Below, in pieces: positions 7,602 to 14,284 of a DNA stretch of 18,035 bases. The notes under the pieces are model-generated. The model was not told where the DNA came from. It ran no database searches and worked only from the letters and a program-made list of their open reading frames with translations. The position numbers and the translations under genes are program-made. The stretch spans positions 1 through 18,035 of the forward strand of contig JBDUDA010000031.1 of assembly GCA_040003205.1 (NCBI GenBank), given 5' to 3'. The DNA is from JALYIM01 sp040003205. GTDB taxonomy: Bacteria > Acidobacteriota > Terriglobia > Terriglobales > Acidobacteriaceae. Within the stretch, counting starts at the first letter, position 1. The number at the start of each line of letters is the position of its first letter.

Positions 7602-8450
7602 ATGCTTTCGCATACCCAACTCTTGCCTGTCGGCTTCAGCCTGGCCGCCGTTTTGTCGTGGGGATTCAGCGACTTTATTGGGGGATATGCGGCGCAGCGC
7701 GCCAACGCTTTCCTAATTGCAATGCTAGGCCACGTCAGCGGATTGTTGTTGATGCTGACGATCGCGCTTTCGACCCATGCCGCTTTCCCCTCTTTACACA
7801 GCGTGGGGTGGGCACTGACCGCGGGTTTATGCGGCGGAGTGGCGTTGGCGATCTTTTATCGCGCTCTCGCCTCCGGGAGCATGGGCGCAACTGCCGCAGT
7901 CGCGGCTGTGTTGGGCGCGGCGATTCCGACAGTATTCGCAATGGCCACCGAGGGTTTGCCGCATGCAATTGCCATCGCCGGATTCGTTCTAGCGGGCATT
8001 GGTATATGGCTGATCTGCCGCACCGAGGGAGATAATCGCCGTCCGAAAGGGCTGGGATTGGCGGTTCTGGCGGGGATAGGCTTTGCGGGATTTTTTCTAT
8101 GTATGAAAGAGGCTGGGCAAGGTTCCGCTCCCTGGATAGCAGCAGTCTCCCGCTCCGCTTCCTTGACGGTAACTGGAACGATTGTTCTTTTGAGCCGCAA
8201 TTTCAGCAGGCTGTCTTCACGAATTTTTGGGTGGGGAGCACTGGCGGGCTGCCTCGACGTGACCGGAAGCATGTTGTACGTGCGCGCCAGCCAGACCGGG
8301 CGACTGGATACGGCGGTCGTGTTGACCTCGCTTTATCCGACCATCACAGTGTTGCTGGCGCATTTCATACTCAAAGAACATTTCACGCGCTGGAAGTTAT
8401 TGGGTCTATCCGCAGCTTTGCTGGCGGTACCGCTGATTGCATTACAGTGA
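7602..8450 (+). CDS. EamA/DMT-superfamily permease
   Basis: The protein has 282 residues, is almost entirely hydrophobic, and is consistent with ten membrane helices arranged as two EamA repeats. The first starts near 'LAAVLSWGFSDFIGGY' and the second near 'GLGLAVLAGIGFAGFFLCMK', separated by a short polar linker (TEGDNRRPKG). The C-terminal 'VVLTSLYPTITVLLAHFILKE' is the hallmark EamA segment. Family members export or exchange amino acids, nucleobases and other small metabolites; the substrate cannot be read from sequence. ATG 7602 is the first start in frame; no clear Shine-Dalgarno is seen. The ABC ATPase begins 12 bases after its stop, so the two are almost certainly co-transcribed. The family is sure; the substrate is unknown. 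Confidence 0.9.
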   Translation: MLSHTQLLPVGFSLAAVLSWGFSDFIGGYAAQRANAFLIAMLGHVSGLLLMLTIALSTHAAFPSLHSVGWALTAGLCGGVALAIFYRALASGSMGATAAVAAVLGAAIPTVFAMATEGLPHAIAIAGFVLAGIGIWLICRTEGDNRRPKGLGLAVLAGIGFAGFFLCMKEAGQGSAPWIAAVSRSASLTVTGTIVLLSRNFSRLSSRIFGWGALAGCLDVTGSMLYVRASQTGRLDTAVVLTSLYPTITVLLAHFILKEHFTRWKLLGLSAALLAVPLIALQ

Positions 8451-8462
8451 GAACGGCAATCC

Positions 8463-9257
8463 ATGGCGCTTCTTGAAATTCGCAATTTAACTAAGACTTT
8501 CCCTCTGGGCGAATCCATCTTCGGAGGCGGCGCCAAGGGCGAAGTGCGCGCGGTGGACGATGTGTCGCTGGATATTCATGCGGGCGAGACCTTGGGACTG
8601 GTAGGGGAATCGGGATCGGGTAAAAGCACGCTGGGACGCATGGTACTGCGGCTGATTGAGCCAACCTCCGGCAGCGTGCGCTTCGAAGGACATGATCTTC
8701 GAGCGGCGTCAGGCTCCGAAATGCGGCGTCTGCGGCGGGATATGCAGATCATCTTTCAAGATCCCTTCGGATCGCTCGACCCCAGGTTCCGCGTCGAAGA
8801 TGCCCTTGGAGAACCGCTTGTGATCCATGAGGGGAAGTTAAGTTCTGCTGCGCGCCGTAATCGCGTTTCAGAACTATTGCGCGCAGTCGGCCTCGACGAG
8901 TCGGCCATGCGACGGTTTCCGCACGAATTCAGTGGAGGGCAGCGCCAACGTATTGTGATCGCTCGCGCGCTCGCTTTGCGGCCAGAGTTCATTGTCGCTG
9001 ACGAACCTGTGTCCGCTCTCGACGTGAGTGTGGGCGCGCAGATTGTGAATTTGCTGGCTTCGTTGCAACGCGAGTTCGGACTCACCTATCTATTTATTTC
9101 TCATTCCATGCCGGTGGTGCGTTATCTCGCAACCCGAATCGCGGTGATGAGCCGGGGCAAGGTGGTGGAAGTCGGCGATACGGAGGAAGTCACTCTGCGT
9201 CCTACTCATCCTTATACGCGGACGTTGCTGGCCGCGACCCCCGAGATATCAGCATAG
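8463..9257 (+). CDS. ABC transporter ATP-binding protein, OppF/DppF type
   Basis: The ATPase subunit of a peptide/nickel-type importer, 264 residues. All motifs are intact: Walker A GESGSGKST (48-56), Q-loop Q99 in 'IIFQDPFGSLDPR', signature FSGGQRQR (156-163), Walker B 'FIVADEP' (176-182), D-loop SALD and switch histidine H214 in 'FISHS'. The C-terminal 'THPYTRTLLAATPE' is the oligopeptide-type extension that sets OppD/OppF/DppF apart from other ABC ATPases. These normally pair with a second ATPase, two permeases and a binding protein; none is here. Its only close neighbour is the EamA permease 12 bp upstream. It may serve a transporter encoded elsewhere. ATG 8463 is used; no strong Shine-Dalgarno is seen. 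Confidence 0.92.
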   Translation: MALLEIRNLTKTFPLGESIFGGGAKGEVRAVDDVSLDIHAGETLGLVGESGSGKSTLGRMVLRLIEPTSGSVRFEGHDLRAASGSEMRRLRRDMQIIFQDPFGSLDPRFRVEDALGEPLVIHEGKLSSAARRNRVSELLRAVGLDESAMRRFPHEFSGGQRQRIVIARALALRPEFIVADEPVSALDVSVGAQIVNLLASLQREFGLTYLFISHSMPVVRYLATRIAVMSRGKVVEVGDTEEVTLRPTHPYTRTLLAATPEISA

Positions 9258-9357
9258 GCGCTTGTAGCTCTTAGAACTTTATTGCCTTCTCTCGGAATAG
9301 CGCTGGGGTTATGCTGGTGCTCGCCAAAAATTATCACAATGTTTTAAGGAGACTACG

Positions 9358-9888
9358 ATGATTCGTTCGTTTAGTGTTTCGACTATTTGCGCGCTATTGC
9401 TCTGCGGAATTGCCGGCGCGCAGGATAAAGATCCGGTTTCCACGGTTGTAAGGAGCATGCAGCAGCGGCAGCAAAAAAACATTATCGCGGCCGCGGAGGA
9501 AATGCCGGCGGAGAAATACGGATTCAAGCCTACGCCGCAGCAGATGAGTTTCAGTCATTTAATACTTCACATCGCCGAAGCCAACAATTTTCTATGCTCC
9601 GCGGCTGGGGGCGTTCAGGCGGCAAAGGGCGAAGAGTTTAAAGACGACGCACCTAAAGACAAGTTACTCGGCGCGCTAAAGGCTTCCTTCGATTTCTGCT
9701 CCACTGCCCTTGCAAAGGTGGACGACTCGAAATTAAACGATCGCGTAAAAAGCTTTGATGGCAGCGAGAAATCGAAAGCGTGGGCACTCATTGGACTGAC
9801 AAATAGTTGGGCGGACCATTACGGAGCACAGTCTTTTTACTTGCGTTTGAGCGGATTGATGCCGCCAACAGCTGAGAAGCAAAAGTAA
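9358..9888 (+). CDS. Secreted DinB-like (DinB/YfiT four-helix) protein
   Basis: The protein has 176 residues, with a signal peptide (about 1-21) cut after 'GIAGA' before QDKDP. The mature part looks like a DinB four-helix bundle: 'FSHLILHIAEANNFLC' (His67, His71) and 'SWADHYGAQSFYLRLSG' (His154), the usual positions of the three metal-binding histidines in the superfamily. Cytoplasmic relatives include bacillithiol- and mycothiol-dependent thiol transferases; exported versions are, to my knowledge, common in acidobacteria and of unknown function. ATG 9358 is well supported by AAGGAG (9346-9351) six bases upstream. It lies 100 bp after the ABC gene and is followed by the inverted-repeat element. 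The fold is likely; the activity is unknown. Confidence 0.85.
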   Translation: MIRSFSVSTICALLLCGIAGAQDKDPVSTVVRSMQQRQQKNIIAAAEEMPAEKYGFKPTPQQMSFSHLILHIAEANNFLCSAAGGVQAAKGEEFKDDAPKDKLLGALKASFDFCSTALAKVDDSKLNDRVKSFDGSEKSKAWALIGLTNSWADHYGAQSFYLRLSGLMPPTAEKQK

Positions 9889-9928
9889 ACCTGGGCCAAT
9901 CGTGGCCACGGCTACTTTCCCCCTAGCG

Positions 9929-9990
9929 TGTCATGCTGAGCGCAGGACGAGGTTCGCGAAGCGAAGCTCATCCGCAGTCGAAGTATCCCT
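9929..9990 (-). repeat. 62-nt interspersed palindromic repeat, copy B (minus orientation)
   Basis: Reverse-complemented, this matches copy A at 7422-7483 with seven mismatches in 62 and no gaps. It forms the left arm of the inverted pair with copy C (10016-10070) and contains the self-complementary TTCGCGAA at its centre. Confidence 0.8.
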
Positions 9991-10015
9991 GTACGTTCAG
10001 AACTGTAGCCATAGC

Positions 10016-10070
10016 GATCCTTCGACTCACTGTGTCTTCGGAACGACGACACAGATCGCTCAGGATGACA
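10016..10070 (+). repeat. Interspersed repeat, copy C, with its own internal hairpin
   Basis: It shares the element's ends (GATCCTTCGACT at the left, CGCTCAGGATGACA at the right) but has a different centre: CTGTGTC (10030-10036) pairs perfectly with GACACAG (10048-10054). It ends nine bases before the stop codon region of the radical SAM gene. Confidence 0.7.
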
Positions 10071-10078
10071 TGTGGCTA

Positions 10079-11107
10079 TTATTTAATTTGAACTAAATCA
10101 TTGGGCTGAGAACGTTCGGGCGCGCTAACAGCAGGATGTTGAGGCGCGCGCCAGTTATCCACTACCGATACCTGGTGCACGCACGACACCGTGCAATGCG
10201 GGGCGCACGACTTCTCGGTTAAGTACTCGCGGCGGATATCTTGCACTGTATATTTCTCCAGCGGAATCGCGGGATATCCGCGTTGCTGCGAGCAGTAATG
10301 CACTAGTCCGTTCTCGCAGATATATAAGTAGCGCGCACCGGCGCGACAACGCCACTGGTTCGGCAGTCCCTCGGCGATATTGTCCTGAAAAGAATTGATG
10401 CGGGTGAAGCTGCGCTTTTCCATGGACTTCATCTCATGATAGACGCGCCGTTCTTCGTCGTTGAGCGGCTGCACCTGTCCGTCGCCGTCGTGAATGATTC
10501 CGATCGTGGAACTGAATCCCAGCTCGAGCGCGCGCCTGCCAATCGTGAGAGCGTCCTGCGGATTCTTCACGCCGCTTCCCACAACTGAGTTGATGTTCAC
10601 ATGAAAGTCGGCATGCTCCGCGAGCAGCTGCAACTTCTTGTCGAGGACCTTCAGACTTTTTTTAGAAACTTCGTCGGGAGTGACGTTATCAATCGAAATC
10701 TGGAGCCACTCGAGTCCCGCGCGGTTGAGGCGCTGAATGCGCTCGGCCACCAGCAGATAACCGTTTGTGATCATTCCGGCAACCATGCCATTTTTGCGAA
10801 TGCGCCGGATGATGTCGTCGAGTTCGGGATGCAGCAGCGGCTCTCCGCCGCTTATCGTGACGACTGATGTGCCTAACGCCGCCAACTGGTCCAAGCGCTG
10901 GTACATGGTTTCGAGCGGAACGGGCTTCGAAAAATCGTCGTACTCGTTACAATACTCGCAGGCGAGATTGCAGCGCCGCATGGGGATGATGTGCGCCAAC
11001 AGCGGATGGTCAGTGGATACCAGCGCGTGCGCGATCTTCCCGGCTCCGCGCAGGTCGCGGCCGATACTCTTGATCCGGCGACGAAATGTGGTAGGGCTGG
11101 CAGACAT
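10079..11107 (-). CDS. Radical SAM protein with a cysteine-rich SPASM-like C-terminus
   Basis: The protein has 342 residues. The radical SAM [4Fe-4S] motif CxxxCxxC is at C46/C50/C53 ('RRCNLACEYCNEY'), followed by 'VVTISGGEPLLHPE' (GGEP, 87-90) for SAM binding. After the barrel, cysteines at 254, 264, 272, 301, 305 and 309 ('WRCRAG', 'YICENG', 'HYCSQQ', 'CAPHCTVSCVHQ') form a pattern like a SPASM or twitch auxiliary-cluster domain, as in enzymes that modify peptides or build cofactors. It also resembles HpnH-type radical SAM proteins in general layout. No precursor peptide or partner enzyme is adjacent, so the substrate is unknown. ATG 11107 is the start; no clear Shine-Dalgarno is seen. The upstream gap to the deaminase is 170 bp. 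The superfamily is sure; the reaction is unknown. Confidence 0.9.
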   Translation of the reverse strand: MSASPTTFRRRIKSIGRDLRGAGKIAHALVSTDHPLLAHIIPMRRCNLACEYCNEYDDFSKPVPLETMYQRLDQLAALGTSVVTISGGEPLLHPELDDIIRRIRKNGMVAGMITNGYLLVAERIQRLNRAGLEWLQISIDNVTPDEVSKKSLKVLDKKLQLLAEHADFHVNINSVVGSGVKNPQDALTIGRRALELGFSSTIGIIHDGDGQVQPLNDEERRVYHEMKSMEKRSFTRINSFQDNIAEGLPNQWRCRAGARYLYICENGLVHYCSQQRGYPAIPLEKYTVQDIRREYLTEKSCAPHCTVSCVHQVSVVDNWRAPQHPAVSAPERSQPNDLVQIK

Positions 11108-11219
11108 TATTGCGTAGCTTTATTTAAGCATATGGATTGCCTAAGTGCATCATTCTGAACAGTCTCCGGCAACATTTTGGGGCTGAATGGGAGAATCGCG
11201 GGAGTGTGATCCCTATCGT

Positions 11220-11247
11220 TCCCACCCTTCAAAATCGAAGGGTGGGG
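11220..11247. repeat. Perfect 10-bp hairpin repeat (CCCACCCTTC / GAAGGGTGGG)
   Basis: CCCACCCTTC (11221-11230) and GAAGGGTGGG (11237-11246) are perfect inverted repeats around a 6-base loop; T11220 and G11247 can add a wobble pair. The sequence is directly downstream of the adenosine deaminase stop. No T-run follows in either direction, so it may be a dispersed intergenic hairpin or a factor-assisted stop rather than a classical terminator. Confidence 0.65.
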
Positions 11248-11277
11248 CACCCTGTACTCTTGGTTCAATCGGTTAGG

Positions 11278-12294
11278 TCAACGTAGGGCAGCTGCATCCA
11301 GCAAATCTAGAAAAGCGATCTTCTTTTCGGCGGGCAGGAACGAAGCTTCAAAAGAATTCCTGGCCAGCTCGCGCAAGTGCTCGTCGGTAAATCCGAAGGC
11401 GTTTTGCGCCAGCTGATATTCGCGATTCAATGAAGTGCTGAACATCGCAGGGTCATCCGTATTGATCGTCAGCATCAGGCCGTCGTTGAAGTATTCCCGC
11501 AGGGGATGCGCCGCCAAACTTTGGCAGCATCCAGTAAGGAGGTTGCTGCTGAGGCAAATTTCCACCGGGATCTGGCGTGTAGCCAGCTCTTCGACGAGTT
11601 CGGGATCCTGCGCAGCCGTCAGGGCGTGGCCAATGCGCTCTGCGCGAAGATTGAGTGCACCCCAAATTGACTCGGGCCCAGCGTTCTCTCCAGCGTGGGC
11701 GGTGAGCCGCAGACCATTCTCAACTGCGTACGCATATATATCGCGAAAAAGTTCCGCAGGCGATTTCTGTTCGTCGCCGCCGATGCCGACGCCAACGACG
11801 TTGCGATCGCGAAAATTTGCGGCCAGATCGAAGACCGTTTTTGCGGCTTCGGTCCCAAACTGGCGGACTGCATCAAAAATCCACAAAACGGAAACATTGA
11901 AATCCCGCTCTCCGCGGACACGCCCCCGCTCCAGCCCTTCAAAAATCGCCACGAAGTCTTGTTTTCGGCGCAGACAAACTCCAACGGAAACATAAATCTC
12001 GGCGTGGAGCACGTTCTCGTCTCTTAGCTTCTCCATTAACCGATAAATGATGAGCTCGTAGTCGTCCGCCGTCCGCAAATTTTCGGTGACGGCCTTGAAT
12101 GCCATGAGAAATCCATTGAAGTCTTCGTAGCGATAGAGGCGCTCGACTTCCTCCAGCGTGCCGGGCTTACCATGCGCTCTCTGCAATTCCAGCAGAGTCG
12201 TGGGATCAATGGAGCCTTCGAGATGAAGATGCAGCTCAGCCTTCGGCAGTTCGCGAATGAAGGCGCTCGGCGGCCACTGGGACTTCATGGTCAT
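11278..12294 (-). CDS. Adenosine deaminase family enzyme
   Basis: The protein has 338 residues and is a zinc-dependent amidohydrolase-fold enzyme that hydrolytically removes the amino group from adenosine or a related adenine compound. Zinc and catalytic residues are all present: H22/H24 in 'ELHLHLEGS', H200 and the catalytic glutamate E203 in 'AHAGE', H223 in 'RIGHA', and D280/D281 in 'NTDDP'. The usual adenosine deaminase segment GxDLxGDE reads 'VGVGIGGDE' here. Relatives include adenine deaminase and the aminodeoxyfutalosine deaminase of the menaquinone route, so the substrate is open. The start is ATG 12294; a second ATG at 12288 is equally possible. The permease gene ends 69 bp upstream on the same strand, and a 6-bp hairpin (CCGATT/AATCGG, 12321-12336) lies between them. 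The family is sure; the substrate is moderately sure. Confidence 0.9.
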   Translation of the reverse strand: MTMKSQWPPSAFIRELPKAELHLHLEGSIDPTTLLELQRAHGKPGTLEEVERLYRYEDFNGFLMAFKAVTENLRTADDYELIIYRLMEKLRDENVLHAEIYVSVGVCLRRKQDFVAIFEGLERGRVRGERDFNVSVLWIFDAVRQFGTEAAKTVFDLAANFRDRNVVGVGIGGDEQKSPAELFRDIYAYAVENGLRLTAHAGENAGPESIWGALNLRAERIGHALTAAQDPELVEELATRQIPVEICLSSNLLTGCCQSLAAHPLREYFNDGLMLTINTDDPAMFSTSLNREYQLAQNAFGFTDEHLRELARNSFEASFLPAEKKIAFLDLLDAAALR

Positions 12295-12363
12295 CTAGCA
12301 GGATTGTAGGATTTAAGCCGCCGATTTGCGAATCGGAAGTCGAGAAGAGCAAGACGGACCGAG

Positions 12364-13962
12364 CTATTTCGCAGCGAATTCGCTGTGGTGACGGCTGTAG
12401 AGAACGTAGATAGCCAGTCCAATGACCAGCCAGGCAAAGAAGCGCAGCCACGTGAGAATCGGCAGTCCCGACATCAACAGCACGCAAAAAACCACGCTCA
12501 AGATGGGTGCCGCAAGTCCGCCTGGGGCGCGAAAGCCACGGTGGCGGCCCGGATCGCGGTAACGCAGAATAATTACACCGATGGAAACCAGCACGAATGC
12601 GAACAGGGTTCCAATGTTCGATAGGTCGGCGAGCGTGCCGATATCGAGGATGCCGGCGGGAACTCCGACGACAAATCCGGCAATCCAAGTCGCAGTGGAG
12701 GGCGTCCGGAACTTGGGATGGACGCGGCCGAACAGGCGGGGCAAGAGACCGTCTCGCGACATGGAGAACCATACCCGTGCCTGTCCGAGCTGGAAAACCA
12801 GCAGGGACGAAATCATCCCCATCATCGCACCGAATAAAACCCCGAGTTGAACCCAATGCAGCACGGGAGAACCCGTGTTCGAGACTAATCTTTTAAGGCT
12901 GTTGGCGACCGGCGCGGCATCATCCAGCAACGTCTGCCAGGGGACGATGCCCGTCAGCACGATTGCAACGGCAATATAAAGGACGGTGCAAACTGCAAGG
13001 GTGGCAATAATTCCTATAGGGAGATCGCGCTGCGGATTACGGGCTTCTTCGGCTGCGGTCGAAACCGAGTCGAAGCCGATGTAGGTAAAGAAAATAATCG
13101 AGCCGCCGGTCAAGATGCCCGACCACCCTTGCGGCGCAAAAGGATGCCAGTTGCCGGGATGGATGTAATGTGCGCCCGCGATCACAAATGCCAAAATTGC
13201 CGAAATTTTCAGGATGACCATGATGTTATTGGCCTTCGCCGATTCGCGAATGCCGCGCACCAGAATCACCGTCAGAATCATTACGATCAGGAATGCCGGG
13301 ATATTAAATCCGAAATGAAATCCGGGCTCGTAGAGGACGTTGCCCTTCAAATCGCTGAGTCCGGCAGGCAGGTAGGCAGGAGAAATCCAGCGCAGAGCCG
13401 GATGAAATCCGAACCAGTCGAACATGCCGACCAGATGTGCCGCAAATCCTACGCTCACGGCCATGTTGCTGACCGCGTATTCGAGAATCAGGTCCCATCC
13501 GATGATCCACGCGATGAGTTCTCCCATCGTCGCGTAGGTATAGGTGTAGGCGCTGCCGGCGATGGGAATCATCGAAGCCAGCTCCGCGTAGCAAAGCCCG
13601 GTGAATGCGCAAACGATAGCCACCAGTACGAGGGATAACGCCAAAGCCGGCCCTGCGCCCGGACGTCCGACGGTGGCTGTGTGCCTGATCAGAAAATCAA
13701 GCAGGGGTGCGTTCAAGATGGACGAAGTGTCGAATTTCTGGCCCGCGATTGCGGTGCCGACCACGGTGAAAATTCCTGAGCCGATCACCGCACCGATGCC
13801 TAACGCGGTCAGCGAGACCGGGCCAAGGGTCTTTTTCAACTTCCGTTCGGGATGCTCGGAATCTAAAATCAGCTTGTCGATGGACTTGCAGCAAAACAAC
13901 TGATTATCCGAGGTGCGGACGGTCGCGTTGTTTTCGCTGCTGCTGGTGGGTGTCTCTGGCAA
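12364..13962 (-). CDS. APC-superfamily (CAT-type) amino acid permease
   Basis: An inner-membrane amino acid transporter of 532 residues from TTG 13962, with about 12 or more hydrophobic segments. The N-terminal part 'LDSEHPERKLKKTLGPVSLT' followed by 'GIGAVIGSGIF' (about 55-65) is the APC substrate-binding unwound helix. 'FFTYIGFDSVSTAAEEARNP' and 'LPRLFGRVHPKFRTP' are typical of the cationic amino acid transporter (CAT/YfnA) group. I chose TTG 13962 because AGGAG (13973-13977) lies ten bases upstream. An in-frame ATG at 14034 would add 24 residues (556 total) with no Shine-Dalgarno. A hydrophilic loop rich in Phe, Gly and Pro follows the fourth or fifth helix. It is followed by the deaminase gene. 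The family is sure; specificity for cationic amino acids is an inference. Confidence 0.92.
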   Translation of the reverse strand: MPETPTSSSENNATVRTSDNQLFCCKSIDKLILDSEHPERKLKKTLGPVSLTALGIGAVIGSGIFTVVGTAIAGQKFDTSSILNAPLLDFLIRHTATVGRPGAGPALALSLVLVAIVCAFTGLCYAELASMIPIAGSAYTYTYATMGELIAWIIGWDLILEYAVSNMAVSVGFAAHLVGMFDWFGFHPALRWISPAYLPAGLSDLKGNVLYEPGFHFGFNIPAFLIVMILTVILVRGIRESAKANNIMVILKISAILAFVIAGAHYIHPGNWHPFAPQGWSGILTGGSIIFFTYIGFDSVSTAAEEARNPQRDLPIGIIATLAVCTVLYIAVAIVLTGIVPWQTLLDDAAPVANSLKRLVSNTGSPVLHWVQLGVLFGAMMGMISSLLVFQLGQARVWFSMSRDGLLPRLFGRVHPKFRTPSTATWIAGFVVGVPAGILDIGTLADLSNIGTLFAFVLVSIGVIILRYRDPGRHRGFRAPGGLAAPILSVVFCVLLMSGLPILTWLRFFAWLVIGLAIYVLYSRHHSEFAAK

Positions 13963-14076
13963 AGGGCCCTGTCTCCTGAGTTCGATGCTGGCGGGCACAT
14001 ATCCGCCAGCGCCCGATCCGGACCTCACTCTCATGTCGAGAAAGGTCCGGGAAGGCGCCGGAACCTAGATACGTAT

Positions 14077-14238
14077 TTAGCGCTTAGCTGCTCCGCGGAC
14101 TAGCTTTTTGACTTTGCGTTTTGCCGAGCCGCGTGCGTACTCACGTTTTTTCAGCGGCTTATCGGTCTTGCTTTTCTTGCGTGCAGTGCGCTTGGTCTTC
14201 TTGCGTTCTTCTTTGCTCAAGCTCTTGGTATTCGCCAT
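14077..14238 (-). CDS. Small, extremely basic 53-residue protein
   Basis: ATG 14238 to TAA 14077 encodes 53 residues, starting MANTKSLSKEERKKTKRTAR and ending LVRGAAKR. About 23 residues are Lys or Arg, with only four acidic ones and no Cys, Trp or hydrophobic core. AGAGG (14243-14247) sits four bases before the ATG. It fits neatly in the gap between the helicase and the permease, on the same strand, 46 bp from the helicase stop and 114 bp from the chosen permease start. I do not recognise a family. The composition suggests nucleic-acid binding, like short histone-H1-like or ribosome-associated basic proteins, but that is inference. It is short and could be missed by standard gene callers. 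Confidence 0.72.
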   Translation of the reverse strand: MANTKSLSKEERKKTKRTARKKSKTDKPLKKREYARGSAKRKVKKLVRGAAKR

Positions 14239-14284
14239 TAATCCTCTCGATTCAATAAATCCTCAAATTAGTCTGCACTGAAAT

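Larger units (their letters stand above)
9929..10070. repeat. 142-bp inverted pair of repeat elements between convergent genes
   Basis: Copies B and C face each other, so the outer ends are inverted repeats: TGTCATGCTGAGCG (9929-9942) against CGCTCAGGATGACA (10057-10070), one mismatch in 14. The whole could fold as one long cruciform or hairpin. It fills the gap between the convergent DinB and radical SAM genes and may act as a bidirectional transcription barrier or a REP/MITE-like unit. No T-run marks an intrinsic terminator. Confidence 0.65.

Noticed and set aside
9280..9335. Sigma-70 promoter before the DinB-like gene
   Set aside because: The best boxes (TTCTCT, 17 bases, TATGCT) match only 3 and 4 of 6, no better than chance here.
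9902..10096. Plus-strand 64-codon frame after the DinB-like gene
   Set aside because: It is made of the inverted-repeat element and crosses the end of the radical SAM gene.
12321..12336. 6-bp hairpin between permease and deaminase as an intrinsic terminator
   Set aside because: The stem is short and no T-run follows on the minus strand.
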